A stretch of 64,000 bases of DNA from Fasciolopsis buskii (lineage: Eukaryota; Platyhelminthes; Trematoda; Plagiorchiida; Fasciolidae), in assembly GCA_008360955.1 (NCBI GenBank), contig LUCM01008726.1, positions 3,590 through 67,589 of the forward strand. Direction: 5' to 3'. Under the pieces are notes generated by a model. It had not been told where the DNA came from. It saw nothing but the letters and a program-made list of their open reading frames with translations, and did no database searches. A program made the translations under genes and the position numbers. Shown one piece after another: positions 1 to 13,000 of this stretch; within the stretch, counting starts at the first letter, position 1, and every line of letters starts with the position of its first letter.

Positions 1-6
1 TGATTA

Positions 7-48
<42 letters not shown>

Positions 49-54
49 TAATCA
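1..54. repeat. (AT)19 perfect palindrome
   Basis: An 8-base arm TGATTAGT, 19 AT dinucleotides and the exact reverse complement ACTAATCA make a perfect 54-bp inverted repeat. It is seen directly. It could be a hairpin-forming microsatellite or the edge of a repeat that continues outside the window. Confidence 0.9.
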
Positions 55-2845
55 GTCCAAATTAAAATAAATCCCCTAGGTGAAAAATCGGACTAATTTT
101 TTCGAAGGAATGTTTTCGCATCGCCTCGGAAGCGAGATCAGCCGTCATAGAAAGTTGGGACACTCGTCAGTATCGGTTTGGTCAAATACCCAAGTGTTAC
201 GATGCCCATGATTTTCGTCCGGTTGGGATCGGGAAAAAGCCGATCACTGAGAGGTGCATATATCCCCGCTAAAAATTACAGATTCTTTCTTGGAACTGGA
301 CAGTAAATAAATTGATTCTCATTTTTCGTGGATTGACCCCAGTGAGTGCACGACAAAATGCACCTACTTTGTTTTACTGAGCGCAGATTTCGCAGGTCGC
401 GGTTGCCTGGTCATTGTGGTCGGCTGCTGAGCGGTGATTTGTTTATTGTGCTGCTTAACATGCCAACCAACATTTGTCACTGGGTTTATTGATGGATATT
501 TTAATCTTGTTATGTTTCTGCCATGGACGTGCACTTTGTTATTGCATATTTTTCTCGCGCGTGTGTCAATAATAAATATGATTTGTTATTGACTGGCCGC
601 GCTCAAGCAGTGGGAACCTTGCAGGTGATTTGAATTTGAAGTCGCATATTAGGAAGCTTTAAAAATAGATGGCGGTAGAACCCGTTTTGCAGAATATTGC
701 GTGCATGTTGCTTTTTCGTTGCTAACCTGATTTGCACTTTCACAACCGCGCATTGTGTTGCAGACCACCACTGCTATTTTGTACAGAATGTCTGATATGG
801 ATAAATGAAAGCGATGTCGCACAGGGTAAAGGCGTTTGAGTGCCACGCAGTGTGCTGTGTGCTGCCAGGCAACTGGGAACAGGAGTCGTTGCCCGCCGTT
901 GGATTGCCGGAGTAAGAGAAATATGGCTCACGTTGCACCCGTGGGAGCCTCGACTTTTAGCGCTCCTGGTGAATGTCGGGAAGCATTTCATGAAACTGAA
1001 TCACCTTGGGAATCCCTACCCAAGTAGCGTACCGGACCCGGATCCGAGTCGGTATCGGTTCGGAAAAAGTCCGGTAGAAATCCGGCGACTCAGGCCACTG
1101 CATACAGAAAAAGTTCGGAATACGTGGACAGTGGAAATGCGTCGCGTTTTTCATTATCTTTTCGATCATCCAATATGCAGTTGTGGGCGTTGCTGGCACG
1201 GGTTATAAAGCCATTTTGAGGGTCCGGAGACTACGATGGCTCCATCTAAGCAAGCTCCAATTGGAAAAAAAAATTATCAATTTCTCGGCTACCGTTTAGG
1301 TTTGCGGAGAGCACTCCTTTACAAGTTGATGCAAACGTAGAGAAGTGAGATATACTTGTGCAAGTAGATTATTTCGAACGCAGGCTCTGCTATCAACGAT
1401 GTGCAGATCGGGAGTTGACGCGTCTGAACAACTACAACGCGAGTAAGTTTCACCATTTTGATGCGCGTGATATTTAGGTAATGCCCTGAGGCGCTGTCTG
1501 AAATGACGTGGGCACCACTGTTCGATGGATGAGATGCAACTGGGTGCATTCATCCGGAAAAACATCCGTCGCGAACCACAGGTTCACATCGGCGGTGATA
1601 GATAAGGTTAAATCATGTCTATGTTATCCTCCAAAAAGACGCTGTCATGTGCCTATCAGCTTCAAGGTAGACGTTAAAACGCCCACAGTTATCTTTTGGT
1701 GACCTTAACCATCAATGAATTATTGTCATAAGTGATTGATATTACTTTAAATATCACGGAACCACAAAAAGTACATTTCACTTTATTTCCCCCTTCACAG
1801 AAGGCGTCGCCAATCCAAATAAAATGCCTGTACTAAGAATTGGGTGACGAGTATTTTTTAATTTTCAGTTTGATTCCGTTATGCGCTTACAGTTTCATAG
1901 CATCCGTTCATAGCACCGTGACCGTTCGTGGGGTACTTGTCATTGTTTTCCATGCGTAGTGAGTACTTACTGAATTGGTTCGCCAAGGTGAGAAAATAAC
2001 AGTCACTGGTCTCGGTGTTAAGTATAAATTAGAAAACAAACAATGCAGACGATCTCAGTTTAAGCTACTGCAAAGGGGAGAGGGCAAAAAGGGACAAAGG
2101 ATGCTAAAGAGCGTGTCGTTTTTTCGTTGCCCATCCGGGACCGGTAGTATTTCCGTATGCAGTGGCCGAAGTCACCGGATTTCGCCGGCCTGATGCTGAA
2201 TCCGGTATGCTACTTGGGTAGGTTAGCGTGCTGACTAGGTTTCGGCTCACTGGTTTTGGAGTTGCCCTGTGTTTCGGGCTAGTCAGGCAGGTCATTTTAG
2301 AGTCTTTAGTCCGTTATGTCGGCGGCGACAAGCAGGTTTTGCGTTGCCGTTTTGATTTGGCATGTTCCCTGACACGCCTACTGACCTTTAGACCAAACTG
2401 GTCTCTTTACTCATTGTCATGTCCAGATTGAGTTGCATCTTAACCTCATGTAGGGGCACTACTCCGCCGCCATATTGCTCTTTTGGCCCAGCAGTGGGAG
2501 CAGGCGGTCGGGAAAGCAGTGGTATATAATTTTCTGGTCGTATAGAGTGGTCTAACTTTTGCCCTCGAATGGTGACGTATGAGCTTGGTGTGCGTGTGTC
2601 AAGTAGGAAACCGTCAACATTCTTTTTTTTGGGAGCACGGTATGTTATGCGTTTCGGTATTGAATTTTATTTTGTAGTTGTTGATAGTGGCTGATGCTGT
2701 TACTGGGCTTGGCTTTTGCGCATTTCAGGTCCCGGAGCAAAAGAACTGGTGTTTTGGCAGCTGGCTTAGTTTACCTCGTGTACACTGAGATCGGCTGTAG
2801 CTTTAGCTTCACTGTTGCTCCTGAACGCGTCTGGACTGTTGCACT
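55..2845. other. upstream non-coding region
   Basis: No exon with coding character was found on either strand, and the short open frames look random. Just before the first coding exon, an in-frame TGA at 2822..2824 closes the frame. AG dinucleotides near 2800..2810 could serve as a spliced-leader acceptor, as flatworms use trans-splicing, but this cannot be shown here. No clear TATA element or CpG cluster was recognised. Confidence 0.4.
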
Positions 2846-2927
2846 ATGTCGGCGGATGCCGAGGTCGTTTTGTATGTGTACGATCTTTCTCATGGGTTGG
2901 CCTCTGCGCTTAGTCCGACACTATTAG
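2846..2927 (+). CDS. PPPDE-PUL gene, exon 1 (start codon)
   Basis: It encodes residues 1 to 27 and the first base of Gly28, beginning [19 protein letters not shown]. The segment LYVYDLS..GLA..LSP is the hallmark N-terminus of DESI1-type proteins. The ATG at 2846 is the first in frame after an in-frame TGA at 2822. The donor is TTAG|GTAGGT (phase 1). The 38-nt intron that follows is typical of flatworm 5' introns. Confidence 0.88.
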
Positions 2928-5900
2928 GTAGGTTCTTCACTTTTTCTGTCATACACCGACCGCAGGAAAACCTCTAGACGGGATTTGGCACACTAGTGTG
3001 GTTGTTTACGGCAAGGAAATATTTTACGGAAGCCATGGTATAACACATTGTGATCCAGTAAGTCGAAACTCATTAGTTCACTCAGATCATTGTTAATAAA
3101 TGCTTGACGCGTCTTGATAACCCTATTGTTGGATGCTTTTTTGAATAACTTATCATCTTGGGACCTCGAGGCTCTAAAATAATACTACGTTGTATTACTT
3201 TTTTACACAGGGTGAGTTGCGGTAAAATGAGTAAACCCCATTACTGAGCGATGCACTGTTTGGGGGACGCGTGTGGTGAACATTCAAGTAAGATTCAGCC
3301 TGTTGGCTCTATTTTTAAAAACAAATATTGTAAGTTGTCATAATGAAAAAGGAAGGGCGTTTCAGAGCTTTACAGTCCTGGGATTTATTTAATAAAAGTC
3401 TGACATCTAAGGACGAAGACTTGGTAAAGATGACTGGCCGCCTGAATACGAGAAGAACGAGTCATTGGATTGGGAACCGTCAAAGCGAGCTCAAAAATGA
3501 CTGGAATAGTTGCTCTATGATAAAAACCGACTACAGATTTGAGGTCAAAGAGGGTTCACTGATCAACTGAATGGCTTGTCAGTAAACCCGATCAAGAAGA
3601 AAAAAACGGTAGGCGGACCTCCGCCCCACATGACCGCTGTATCCAAGCGTTGCGCGGATTTGAATTTTTTATAAGAGCTAGAAGGGTGTAAAATGAAGCG
3701 TCCGACACGGAATAAAGAACCAACGAAAGGCAATTGTCAAAACAATGGGAGACCAACAAAGAGAGGAATTTATGAGCAATCCTATTAGCGGGAGTGATTC
3801 AAGGGACTGAGGGAAAGTGGGGTCGAAATTTTCCTGGGGGAAAGTAAGAGATGTTTGAGTGAAACGGAAAGTAGGACAGTCTTGGAAGGATTGAAACAGA
3901 CATGGTTGGCAGAGCTCGAAGCAGCGATTTACCCGACATCGAAGCAAGGGATGCACTAAAAAAAGTACGATCATAATCGGTGTCGACAGTGGCTTAAAAA
4001 GCACTTCATTAAGAAAGGGAGCGTTGGGGAGTGGTGCCATTGACAAAATAGTAAAAAGATTTTGAGTGATGTAAGGAGATCAAAAGGGTGAGCAGAAGCA
4101 TCGAACTTTGGGGACCATCATTCACAGAGAATGGCTAAGACAAAACTCCATCGACTCGGACGGGGATGGTCCGCTCGCTGGACAAGCAACATCCACGAAA
4201 CCTGAGTCGGATAGAACTCAAAGGGCGAAAATTTCGGCAGTAGACCATACCAACCTAGCTTAAGAAATTTCCGAGATGTACTAGTTTAACTGCGGAATGG
4301 AGGGAAGCTGTGTGACCCAGATTACACACATGACGTGGCAACGTTGGATGAGAACATGTACAGCGAACTTAGATCAAGTAGGTGTCTCACGCCTTCGTGG
4401 TTGGGGTCCGAAAGACTCGTCAATTAGCTTGCTGGAGACACTGAAGGATATGGCAATGAACCGCGAACAGTGGCGATCGTGTTGTCATTTTCTATCGAAT
4501 CAGAATGACTGAAAACACGTGCGTTTGTACAGTTAGACTGAGTTCCGTTTGTTGGCTGCAGCAGCGTCTCATTTGTTCTCGCATGTTTAGGTCCACTCCC
4601 TGTTCCCCTCGGATATTCACTCTTTTTATATAGACGTGTAACTCTGGGGAAAGGCAGCAGTCAGTAAGGTTTGCCTTGCAGTCTAACAATGATGATGATG
4701 TTGATGATGATGATGTTTTATTATATACCACCTAGTGTTAATATGGCATCTTGGTATTTCCCATGTTTGAATAACAAACTGAATGCAGAGCGAATCAGTA
4801 AATCGTAAATGTCTGGAATGCTTATTGAATAGCCGGCAGTAGGCAGTCGAGCTCTTGAAGTGTTCTGTTGCTGACGTAATGCTATTTAACGGAATTTCTT
4901 TGGGTCAAGTCCCAATTCCAAGCAAGACTAGCGAAATCGAGCAATGAATGATTAGTTCTTTTTTATAACGTGATTGAGGCATGAGTGGAACGGAAAGGAC
5001 GAGTTTGGGTTGATGCACACACACACACACACACTGAAGCACAAGACGTAAGCACTGGCGTCGCACGATAGCACAGAAGCACTCAGCCCGAGTTCTAACA
5101 GGACACACACAAAGGTTGAAGACAATAGTTCGGGCTTGATTCTTCGAACCCCGTAGCCGCACAACGAGCGGAAGGGAACTGCTGCTTTCTTAAACGAGAA
5201 TCCACACAGAAAAGGAGAACCAGCAACCCTTACCTTGAAACATGCATTGGCACAGGACAACATGGAGTTTCGTTGGGTCACTGGTGATGTTGAGCCGGGC
5301 GACAGCGAGTTGCTTCCTTATTGAAGCTCCTGGCGGATCTGGAGTTCGAGCCGCCAACCTTTAGGTAGCGAATTTCACAATGATTTTGTGAAAGTTTCGA
5401 CTGCTTCCTTCGAAATTCGAAAGGTACATATCAGTCTTTAAATCCCTTACTTCTGTGTTAGATAATAATCTTGCGTATGCCCGTGGTGAAACTGGATTAC
5501 AGTTACATTGTGTACGTCACAATCTTTTTCGTCCTCTTGGGTCATTAATTTCCTCGACCATTTACCCTTTTCGGGTTGATAAAGTAACTCGGAATCTGCC
5601 TACTCTCCGTCCTTGTGATCAGACTGATATCCATCTGATTCTTGCCTGAAATCGAAGTGACGTTCGCAAAACCGTCTGGGTATTTAATATACTAGATTAG
5701 GATGAAATTCCCTTGGACAGAAAGAATTCAGTAGTAATATCGTTGCTTCAGAATTTGACAGACTTGATCTCAAAGTTATTAATTCCATGAGCCTGATGCA
5801 TGTTGAAAGGTCCTGGGGTGTATGGCCGCCGAACTGGCCTATCAAAATCTCAGGTTTTGTTGACTTCTAGTGGGCATAAGTTCTGTGAGCCCAGGACCCG

Positions 5901-8900
5901 TCTCACGAACGATGTTCAAAAACCGAAGTCAAAAAATTGCCTGTTTTGTTTTTGTTCATTTTACCAGAGTTTTGTGCTACAAATCGCTCACCAACCAGTA
6001 AGGTAGGCTTTATTCGTCTTTTTTCCTCAGCCATGGTGCCGTAATGGATGGTGCACTTTCAATAGCAGTTTCTTGGATGCTAATTCCGGAATTCCTGTTT
6101 CAAAAGCTGTTTCTTAGGTTTTTCTTCTGACTTGCTTTTTCCTGTGTTGAGTTATTTTCTTATTGCATGTTCCATGGCGTCTAGTGCCCGGTGCCCTACC
6201 GTCGACTCAGCTCAGCTTTTTCAAGTCCAGGCACACACAGTCATCAGATGATATTCTGGTGAAACTAATCCATGCAGTTGGCACGCCACAAATGAAACTG
6301 AATCTAATCAGACACATCACAGCTGAGTTGAGGATAGGATACTATTGTTCGAATACCACTCCAGTACAGGTGCACACATTGACCCATTTGATTTAAACCG
6401 GAATGTCTGTGCGCTGACTTTGATCCAAATAGTGAACTGAGACCAGTTCGGCTACAGATACATGGCAGCGTAGTCCATTTTGTTTTCGAAGGCCATAGTT
6501 ATGCTTCGATTGCGTATTCGCCTGCAAACTGACGAGCATAGATGAGATGAACAAAAAAACTGTGATCTGCGTTCTTGCCAGTATAAAACTGAACTACTGT
6601 TCAGTAAGAGCTCGAGGCGTAACATGATTGCAGGAGGCTCGTTGCTAGCCTGTCAGCTGACGCATCAGAAGAAAAAGGATATGTACACATTAGAAGATCC
6701 TAATTGGGTTGATTAAACAATGCCGCAGACCTTTAGGCCAAATCTAACGCTTGAGTCTGGGTTGCTTGAGGCTAGAATCGACCGAAGTTAAACAGGGACC
6801 GCTAGTATTGGTGCACGGAAACACTGTTGAAGCCGATGCCAAATAAAGCATTTGCCGTACGTTCTCATCTCATTGTTACGGTGGCCAGGTTGCCTACGAA
6901 ATAATTTAGACTTTTAACGCAGAGCCTTGAGAATCTAAGTTTGCGGAGAACCAGTGAGGAGTTCCACACGTGCCGTTCGGATTGACCGAAAACGTCTATC
7001 ACTTGTGGAAGGGCTGGTTAATACATAAGTATGAAGTCCACAAAAACGAATTATCCACACAAATGACAGTTTTTACTCATTTTGTATTTTCGGATGTTTT
7101 GCTAGTGTTCTAGCTATTTTTCTTTCGATGATTTTCCGGATTTCTTTGTATCTAAAATGGTGAAATTTCCCCTATCTTGCCAATCAACAGGGCCGTACGG
7201 TGCTCGGTGAACCTCTACAAAAGATGTCCATGGGGCTGACAAGTGTAGCTGAAGACGAACTGTTCAGTTACTTGAAGCTGTTATCGGTTTCTACATTTCG
7301 GTATGATTTAAACTCGCTTTCTGTCAAACCACATTTTTCTTAGAGGCAATAAATATAGACTGTTTGATCACAACTGTAATACATTCAGCAATCACATAAC
7401 AAATTATTTGACTGGTCGTGGAATCCCAAACCACATTCTTCAATTACCTGCTGAAGTGGAATCCACATCTCTTGGTTCATTATTGAAACCAGCGTTAAAC
7501 TCTCTTTCTGTTGGCTTGGGACAATCCTCCGAAAAGGGTTTGTTTTCTTTTTCAAGATCAGCAAATTCTTTAGACCAGGCTATGCAGTTTAAACACTCAG
7601 TTGAAACTGTTAGGACAGAATTCCGGCCGATTCTGTTTGATGTGAGTGTTCTTTCGGTGACCTGACTAATGGTTTTTTCGTTTTTGTTTGAATAAAAATT
7701 GAAGTCTATCTAGTTTATTCAACCGTTGATTGGAGACTTCGGTGCGTTAGTTTTGTCCGCACTTACGAATAAAGCATATTATAGCAAGAGGTATAGACCC
7801 AGTGTTTCGTACGGGTTATGCAAGAAAAAAATCTTAAAAATGTTTACTTTAAGATTTAATTTATGATATGGGAAAGTCGAAATTTTGTGGACGTCAAAGT
7901 CCTACACAGCGTCTTTCTGCAAAGTTTGGAGTTGGCGTCTCTTGTTCTTCGTAGCTATGTGAATCGGAGGACACGATAATTGAGAAGTTGGAGAGCAGAT
8001 TAAGAGAAACGAATGAAAATATGTGACGATATAGACGAGATGTGAAGATTGATTGATTGTTCTGGTTACTGGGACGGTTCGACGTTAACTTGGGATGACA
8101 AGTTAGAGTAACTGCCGTGCCCAGGAAAAGACGCCATTAACCCACGCGAGCTACAGTAATGTTGCAACTCTGTTGTTTTGGCGTTTGTGGGACTGCAAGT
8201 TGACTGCTCAACAGAAGCAGACTGAGGTAATTAAGGAAATGGGGATGCTTTGATGTCTGTAATGATTTCCAGTTTCGCATGGTATCATCTGAGTTTAGAA
8301 GTGCAGTGGTGCTACCCAGAGTGTTTTCACGGTTCTGATTAGTCGACACAATTCAGGGTTTTCTGCTAAGGATCCATAAAACAGTAATTAAGGTTCAGTT
8401 CACGGTTTTCCACGTTTTTCATCGGTAAAACACTCGAAGTTAGGTTAATGTTATTGTATTTTTTGCATTATACACTGCTTTTGTCATCATGGCTTACTGA
8501 ACTTTGGTGCTGGGCTGCTCCCAGTTGGTTTAGCTAGCTCACGTTCTTTATGTCAAGGCCTAACCAAATCTCAGGATTAGATTTCGGTTTTCTTCCACTA
8601 GACAATAACGCCTAACGACTGTTTTGCTCTATGTTAGTTCAGGCCTGGAATGATAAGCGCAGCCTGTTCGCCTTATAGCAAAACAAATTTGAAGTAATCG
8701 GCTGTGTAAAGCATGTTACGCTTCGCCTGACTATATGGTACATTTGCGGAGAATTCTTTTGGATTGTCGATGTTTGAATTGTATTTCGTGCATCTCAGGA
8801 TACACCCCAAAAGGCTTGTTTATAGTTGACGTTCGATGCTTTTGCTGTCAGAATAGCAGAAGCAGCAGAGCTGATTCTCGAATTAAGTTGATGAACCGCC

Positions 8901-9641
8901 TGTTTGTAAACAGACTTGTTTATGAAATATCGTATCGATCGCTTTTGTTTATTTTCAGAGACGAAGAATGTAATACTGTAGTTCGTGACGTTTTTCGCTG
9001 TTTGCGATACCTGGTCTTTACGCTTCCGGTTTGTTTGTAATCGACTTCTGATGTTTTTGATGAATTGCTCTAGTTTGATTAAGTAATCTGGTCGGGAATG
9101 GCGAGGTTCTTGACCGTGTTTTTCTTTGGTGCTGCTAATCATCCTCTGAGTGAAGTGATCGATCTTCGTGAAATTCGATGGTTTAGACATGTCTTGCTTG
9201 TATTTACTCATTATCTTCCTTTCCATGCTCTTCTACGTCCCGTGCAAGGTTGCAAGAAACGATGCAGCAATAAGTCTGATTTTTAATGATTCCGGTCTTA
9301 AATCAAGTTTGAAATAAAATCGACAATGGCAGAAAAGCGATCACTGGGAAGGTACGAATGAGAAAAAATCGTAGGAAGGTTAGAAGTTCCTGTTTTCTTG
9401 GTGCATGTTCTGGTTATTTTTGCCAGTGTTGTGATGATTTTTATGCGGAGCCGAATTCCCACCGGCTCATGCGGAATTTACGTCACTGATTTTAATTTTA
9501 AGACGTTGCCTTCTCTAACCAACAATGATCCTTGTTTCTTGGATTCCAAAGAAGAAAGGAGAAGGCCCTTGTCAAAGCTGCAGCCTAAATCTTCTATATA
9601 TATATAATTTATACATATACATATATATATGCATATATATA

Positions 9642-9682
<41 letters not shown>

Positions 9683-9988
9683 AGGTCCTTGTATGCGCGG
9701 TCCTATATTTTGCCCGGGAGCACACGACCGGTTTCGCGGTTATTGTTGCTCGTCAGGTATGCGTACCCGATGCTCTCTTGTCCTAACATCCACATACTTG
9801 TACACTCCGAATTGATTGATATTTCTCACTACAATCGAATCTGTAGCAACAGGAGTGTGCATGGAAGCTCTTCGTCGAAGAGTCCACAGAAGAATCACAA
9901 CTGTGATTCGTTGATAATTCTTTGTCAGTTGGGCTGAGCCAACCTTAGGAACGAGGGCAGAATGCAGGAAGTAGTATCTAGATGCGTA

Positions 9989-10024
<36 letters not shown>

Positions 10025-13000
10025 AGGTCCTTGTATGCGCGGTCCTATATGGCAACATAGGAGCCTATAGGCCAGCATAGGAACTTATAGGGTAGCATAG
10101 GATTCTATAGGTTGGCATAGTATATAGGCCAGCATTTCCATATACCCCACTTGGTTATCCCAACTTGAATTATCCCCTCTGTTTAGGCGCATGCCATCGC
10201 AAGTTTTCTTCCTTAAGTGCCCGTGACGTGCAAGGGGAATAAAGAGAAATAACCAACAACCACAATCCTAAAACCGGAAGGGGTCTTAGAAGCTCAAGAT
10301 CCAAATCGGTCAGATGTGACCTAGATGGTAACAGGTTGTCTTCATCACCAAAACCGTCAATTCTGACCTGCTGAAAACAGCAACAAATCAGGGCTACGCT
10401 GGGTAAAGAAAATCCAGGGTACATCCTTGACATTTCATACACCTATCATTCTGCTAAATTTCTCGGTGAGTTGGCGAATTGGTCGTAGGGCAGCCAGACT
10501 GTTTCTTTTGCTTCTAATCTCACGATTGGGTAATGCAGTTTTAAGGGATTGAAAATGAACCCCATAAAATACGTTCGTCTACATTTTGTTTAGGTAGTGG
10601 TACTTTTACGTATCACTTTTGTAGTTTGAGTGCAAAAGTCAAAGTCAAACAATAGACAGGTGCTTATAGCTAGATTTTTGCTCAATTCACCACCCACCAG
10701 CCATAGCCACGGCAAACGGGTAAATATCCATGCGAGTGGTCGCAACCATGCATTTCGCCACTGCGCTGCCTATCAGGTCATCGTGGATGATATTGAAGCA
10801 TTCGTAATCTGATACGCACGATCTACGAAAAATATTGGGACCGTCTAATCCAACCCGTAGTTATTTGGCTTCACCTATTTTTCCTCTCGCTCTTTTGGTT
10901 TGCTTATAACGTGAAAACAGAACTTGTTCTCTTATTCACTAAGCATTTTATCTTATTCTATCTCATTTTCCAATTTTTCTTCATACCAGGAACCTTTGTC
11001 ATCCATGTTTGTGCCACATCAGCTAAGTTTATTGTGGCCGGCGGATGATAATCACGTGGATTTGGCGTCTTACGCTACAATCATGTCCGAATCAGTCACA
11101 GGATCGGGTGAATTACAGATAACCGGACCAGAAATGTTCCAACTCTTAAGTATGTATATTCAGAGTTGTAGATTCTAATGGAGCTAAATAACCGTACAGT
11201 AAACTAGAAAATACCGTGGCACAACCCATTCCTAATAAATCAGATTTTGCAACCGGACGGTTGGGCATGAAAGAAAGTCTTTAAACATCGTTTTTGGACT
11301 GTGAACTTGTGTTATCATGTGCAAGAAAATTAACTCCGAGAGGCTGTTATACGTTTATGCAGAGATGTGGTATTCTTTTGAGCGCTGTTGTAATTGCTGG
11401 TTTGTGGTGTTCTGAACAGTCCTGTGATGACATTGTTTCAACAGTAGAAATACGTGAGTTTTAAACTTTACCTACTTATGGTGGCTGGGGCTTTATTTTG
11501 TTTTCCCTGAGGAATAAGAAAATTAATAACAATACAAAACACCCAAGAGCCTTTCTATCGAAGCCTCCAAACACCTCAGTATGAGGGGGAGCTGGGGGTC
11601 TCAGACTCCGAGTTGGTTTCTCCCCCTGAGCACCTCTCGAAGTGCTCCCAAATGGCGACGCGTCTCAAATGGGTTCTGCTGAGGAAGTCCTACTCATCGC
11701 TTTCTTGTGGTGGGAGTGCTTCCACCAAATTGTGATTCGGTGTGCACTTCGGAGTGACCGAGCGTGGGTTGCGAATCACGTAATAGGAACCAAGTCAGAG
11801 AATTTTCTGTCACAGCGTACCCAGCTTGATAAATTTCGTTGGTTGGATCAGGCTGCATACGGCCAACACTCATCTACTGTGCCGTGTCCTATTTTGCGTT
11901 CCTCCCATAGAGTGGAAGAAGCCATGTGGAGGTCAGCGGATTACGTGGTTACGTGGACTGAAAAAATGTATAACGAAGTTAAATAAATTAGGTGTCTCAC
12001 GTCTTCGTGGTTGGCTTTCAAATGGCTTGTCAACCAGTTGGATGGAGATCCCAAAGGATATGACAGTGAATCGTGAACAACGGCAATCGTAGTCATTTTC
12101 TATTAAATCAGAATGACTGAAAAAGTGCGTTTGTACAGTCTCACTGTATTCCATGTGTTGACTGCTCCAGCATTCCTTTATTTTCCCGTCCTTATCCCCC
12201 TTCTATCTTGCATGCTCATATTTTTCTATAGTAGCATGCAACTCGATGAGAAAGGTAGCGGTCAGTGACCTTACTCTATTGTTTAACGGTGATGATGTCA
12301 CCTAGGGGTTATGGCTAAACCCTGATTCCAAACCAACCATAGACGGCTCGTGAAGCTCAAAACGCTGGTCATTGGCTTATGCGTCGAACACCCTGGGCTT
12401 CTAACCGCATGCGAAAGCCGTGTGAATTGGGAAGTTAGTCATCGGCCTCCATTGGGCTGAGACCCTCAGATCGTCCTACTTCCTTTCAGCTTAGACCGTT
12501 TGGTCAAAGGCTCGGAGTAAGGCCTCCCTCTACTTCAGTTTGGGGCCCTTTAGTGTCTACCCCTCTGACGAATCTCGATGGGTAACCAGTATTGAAAGAG
12601 GTGGGGCATGGAGAGGCCGTCATCTATGGGGGATGCTACACAGTTCTTTCATCCTGCTTTTTCTCTAGTTATTTTCCTCTTTCGCCATGATTCCGATCAC
12701 ATATTTTTGCTAATTATATCTAAGTACTGCTCACGGAATAAGAAAAGATGTGTTTTGTAGCCAGGTTCACTTCAACCATCGACGTATTTAACAAAAATTG
12801 TCGAAACTACATGACTGACATTCACCACTCGATGTTTTTTTGGTGGACGCCGATGCGTTAGATGTAATCCAGCGAATGCACATTTCACCAATTTTATATA
12901 AATGTAAGTACGGCCTGAGACTGTCAGTAGGTCGCTAGAATGATACACGTGCATTTTAGAGCAGCTGTCTTTGGGTGGGTTGGAATAGTGTGTACGCAGC

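Larger units (their letters stand above)
3058..7190. other. intron 2 of PPPDE-PUL gene
   Basis: It contains an RTE-A tail (4290..4740), a (CA)n run near 5016..5035 and a partial SINE-like copy (5270..5390). The rest shows no exon-like sequence. The purine-rich stretch 3590..4130 has no recognised identity. Confidence 0.5.
7642..10989. other. intron 4 of PPPDE-PUL gene
   Basis: It holds a decayed LINE tail (9040..9260), two AT-rich microsatellites, a repeated 30-bp hairpin motif and a 20-bp minisatellite (see separate entries). No other exon was recognised. Confidence 0.5.

Noticed and set aside
9525..10078. open frames with Tyr-Ile repeats on both strands
   Set aside because: They are translations of (AT)n microsatellite sequence.
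10051..10135. CRISPR-like array of short repeats
   Set aside because: The units are 20 bp with no spacers, in a eukaryotic intron; it is a minisatellite.
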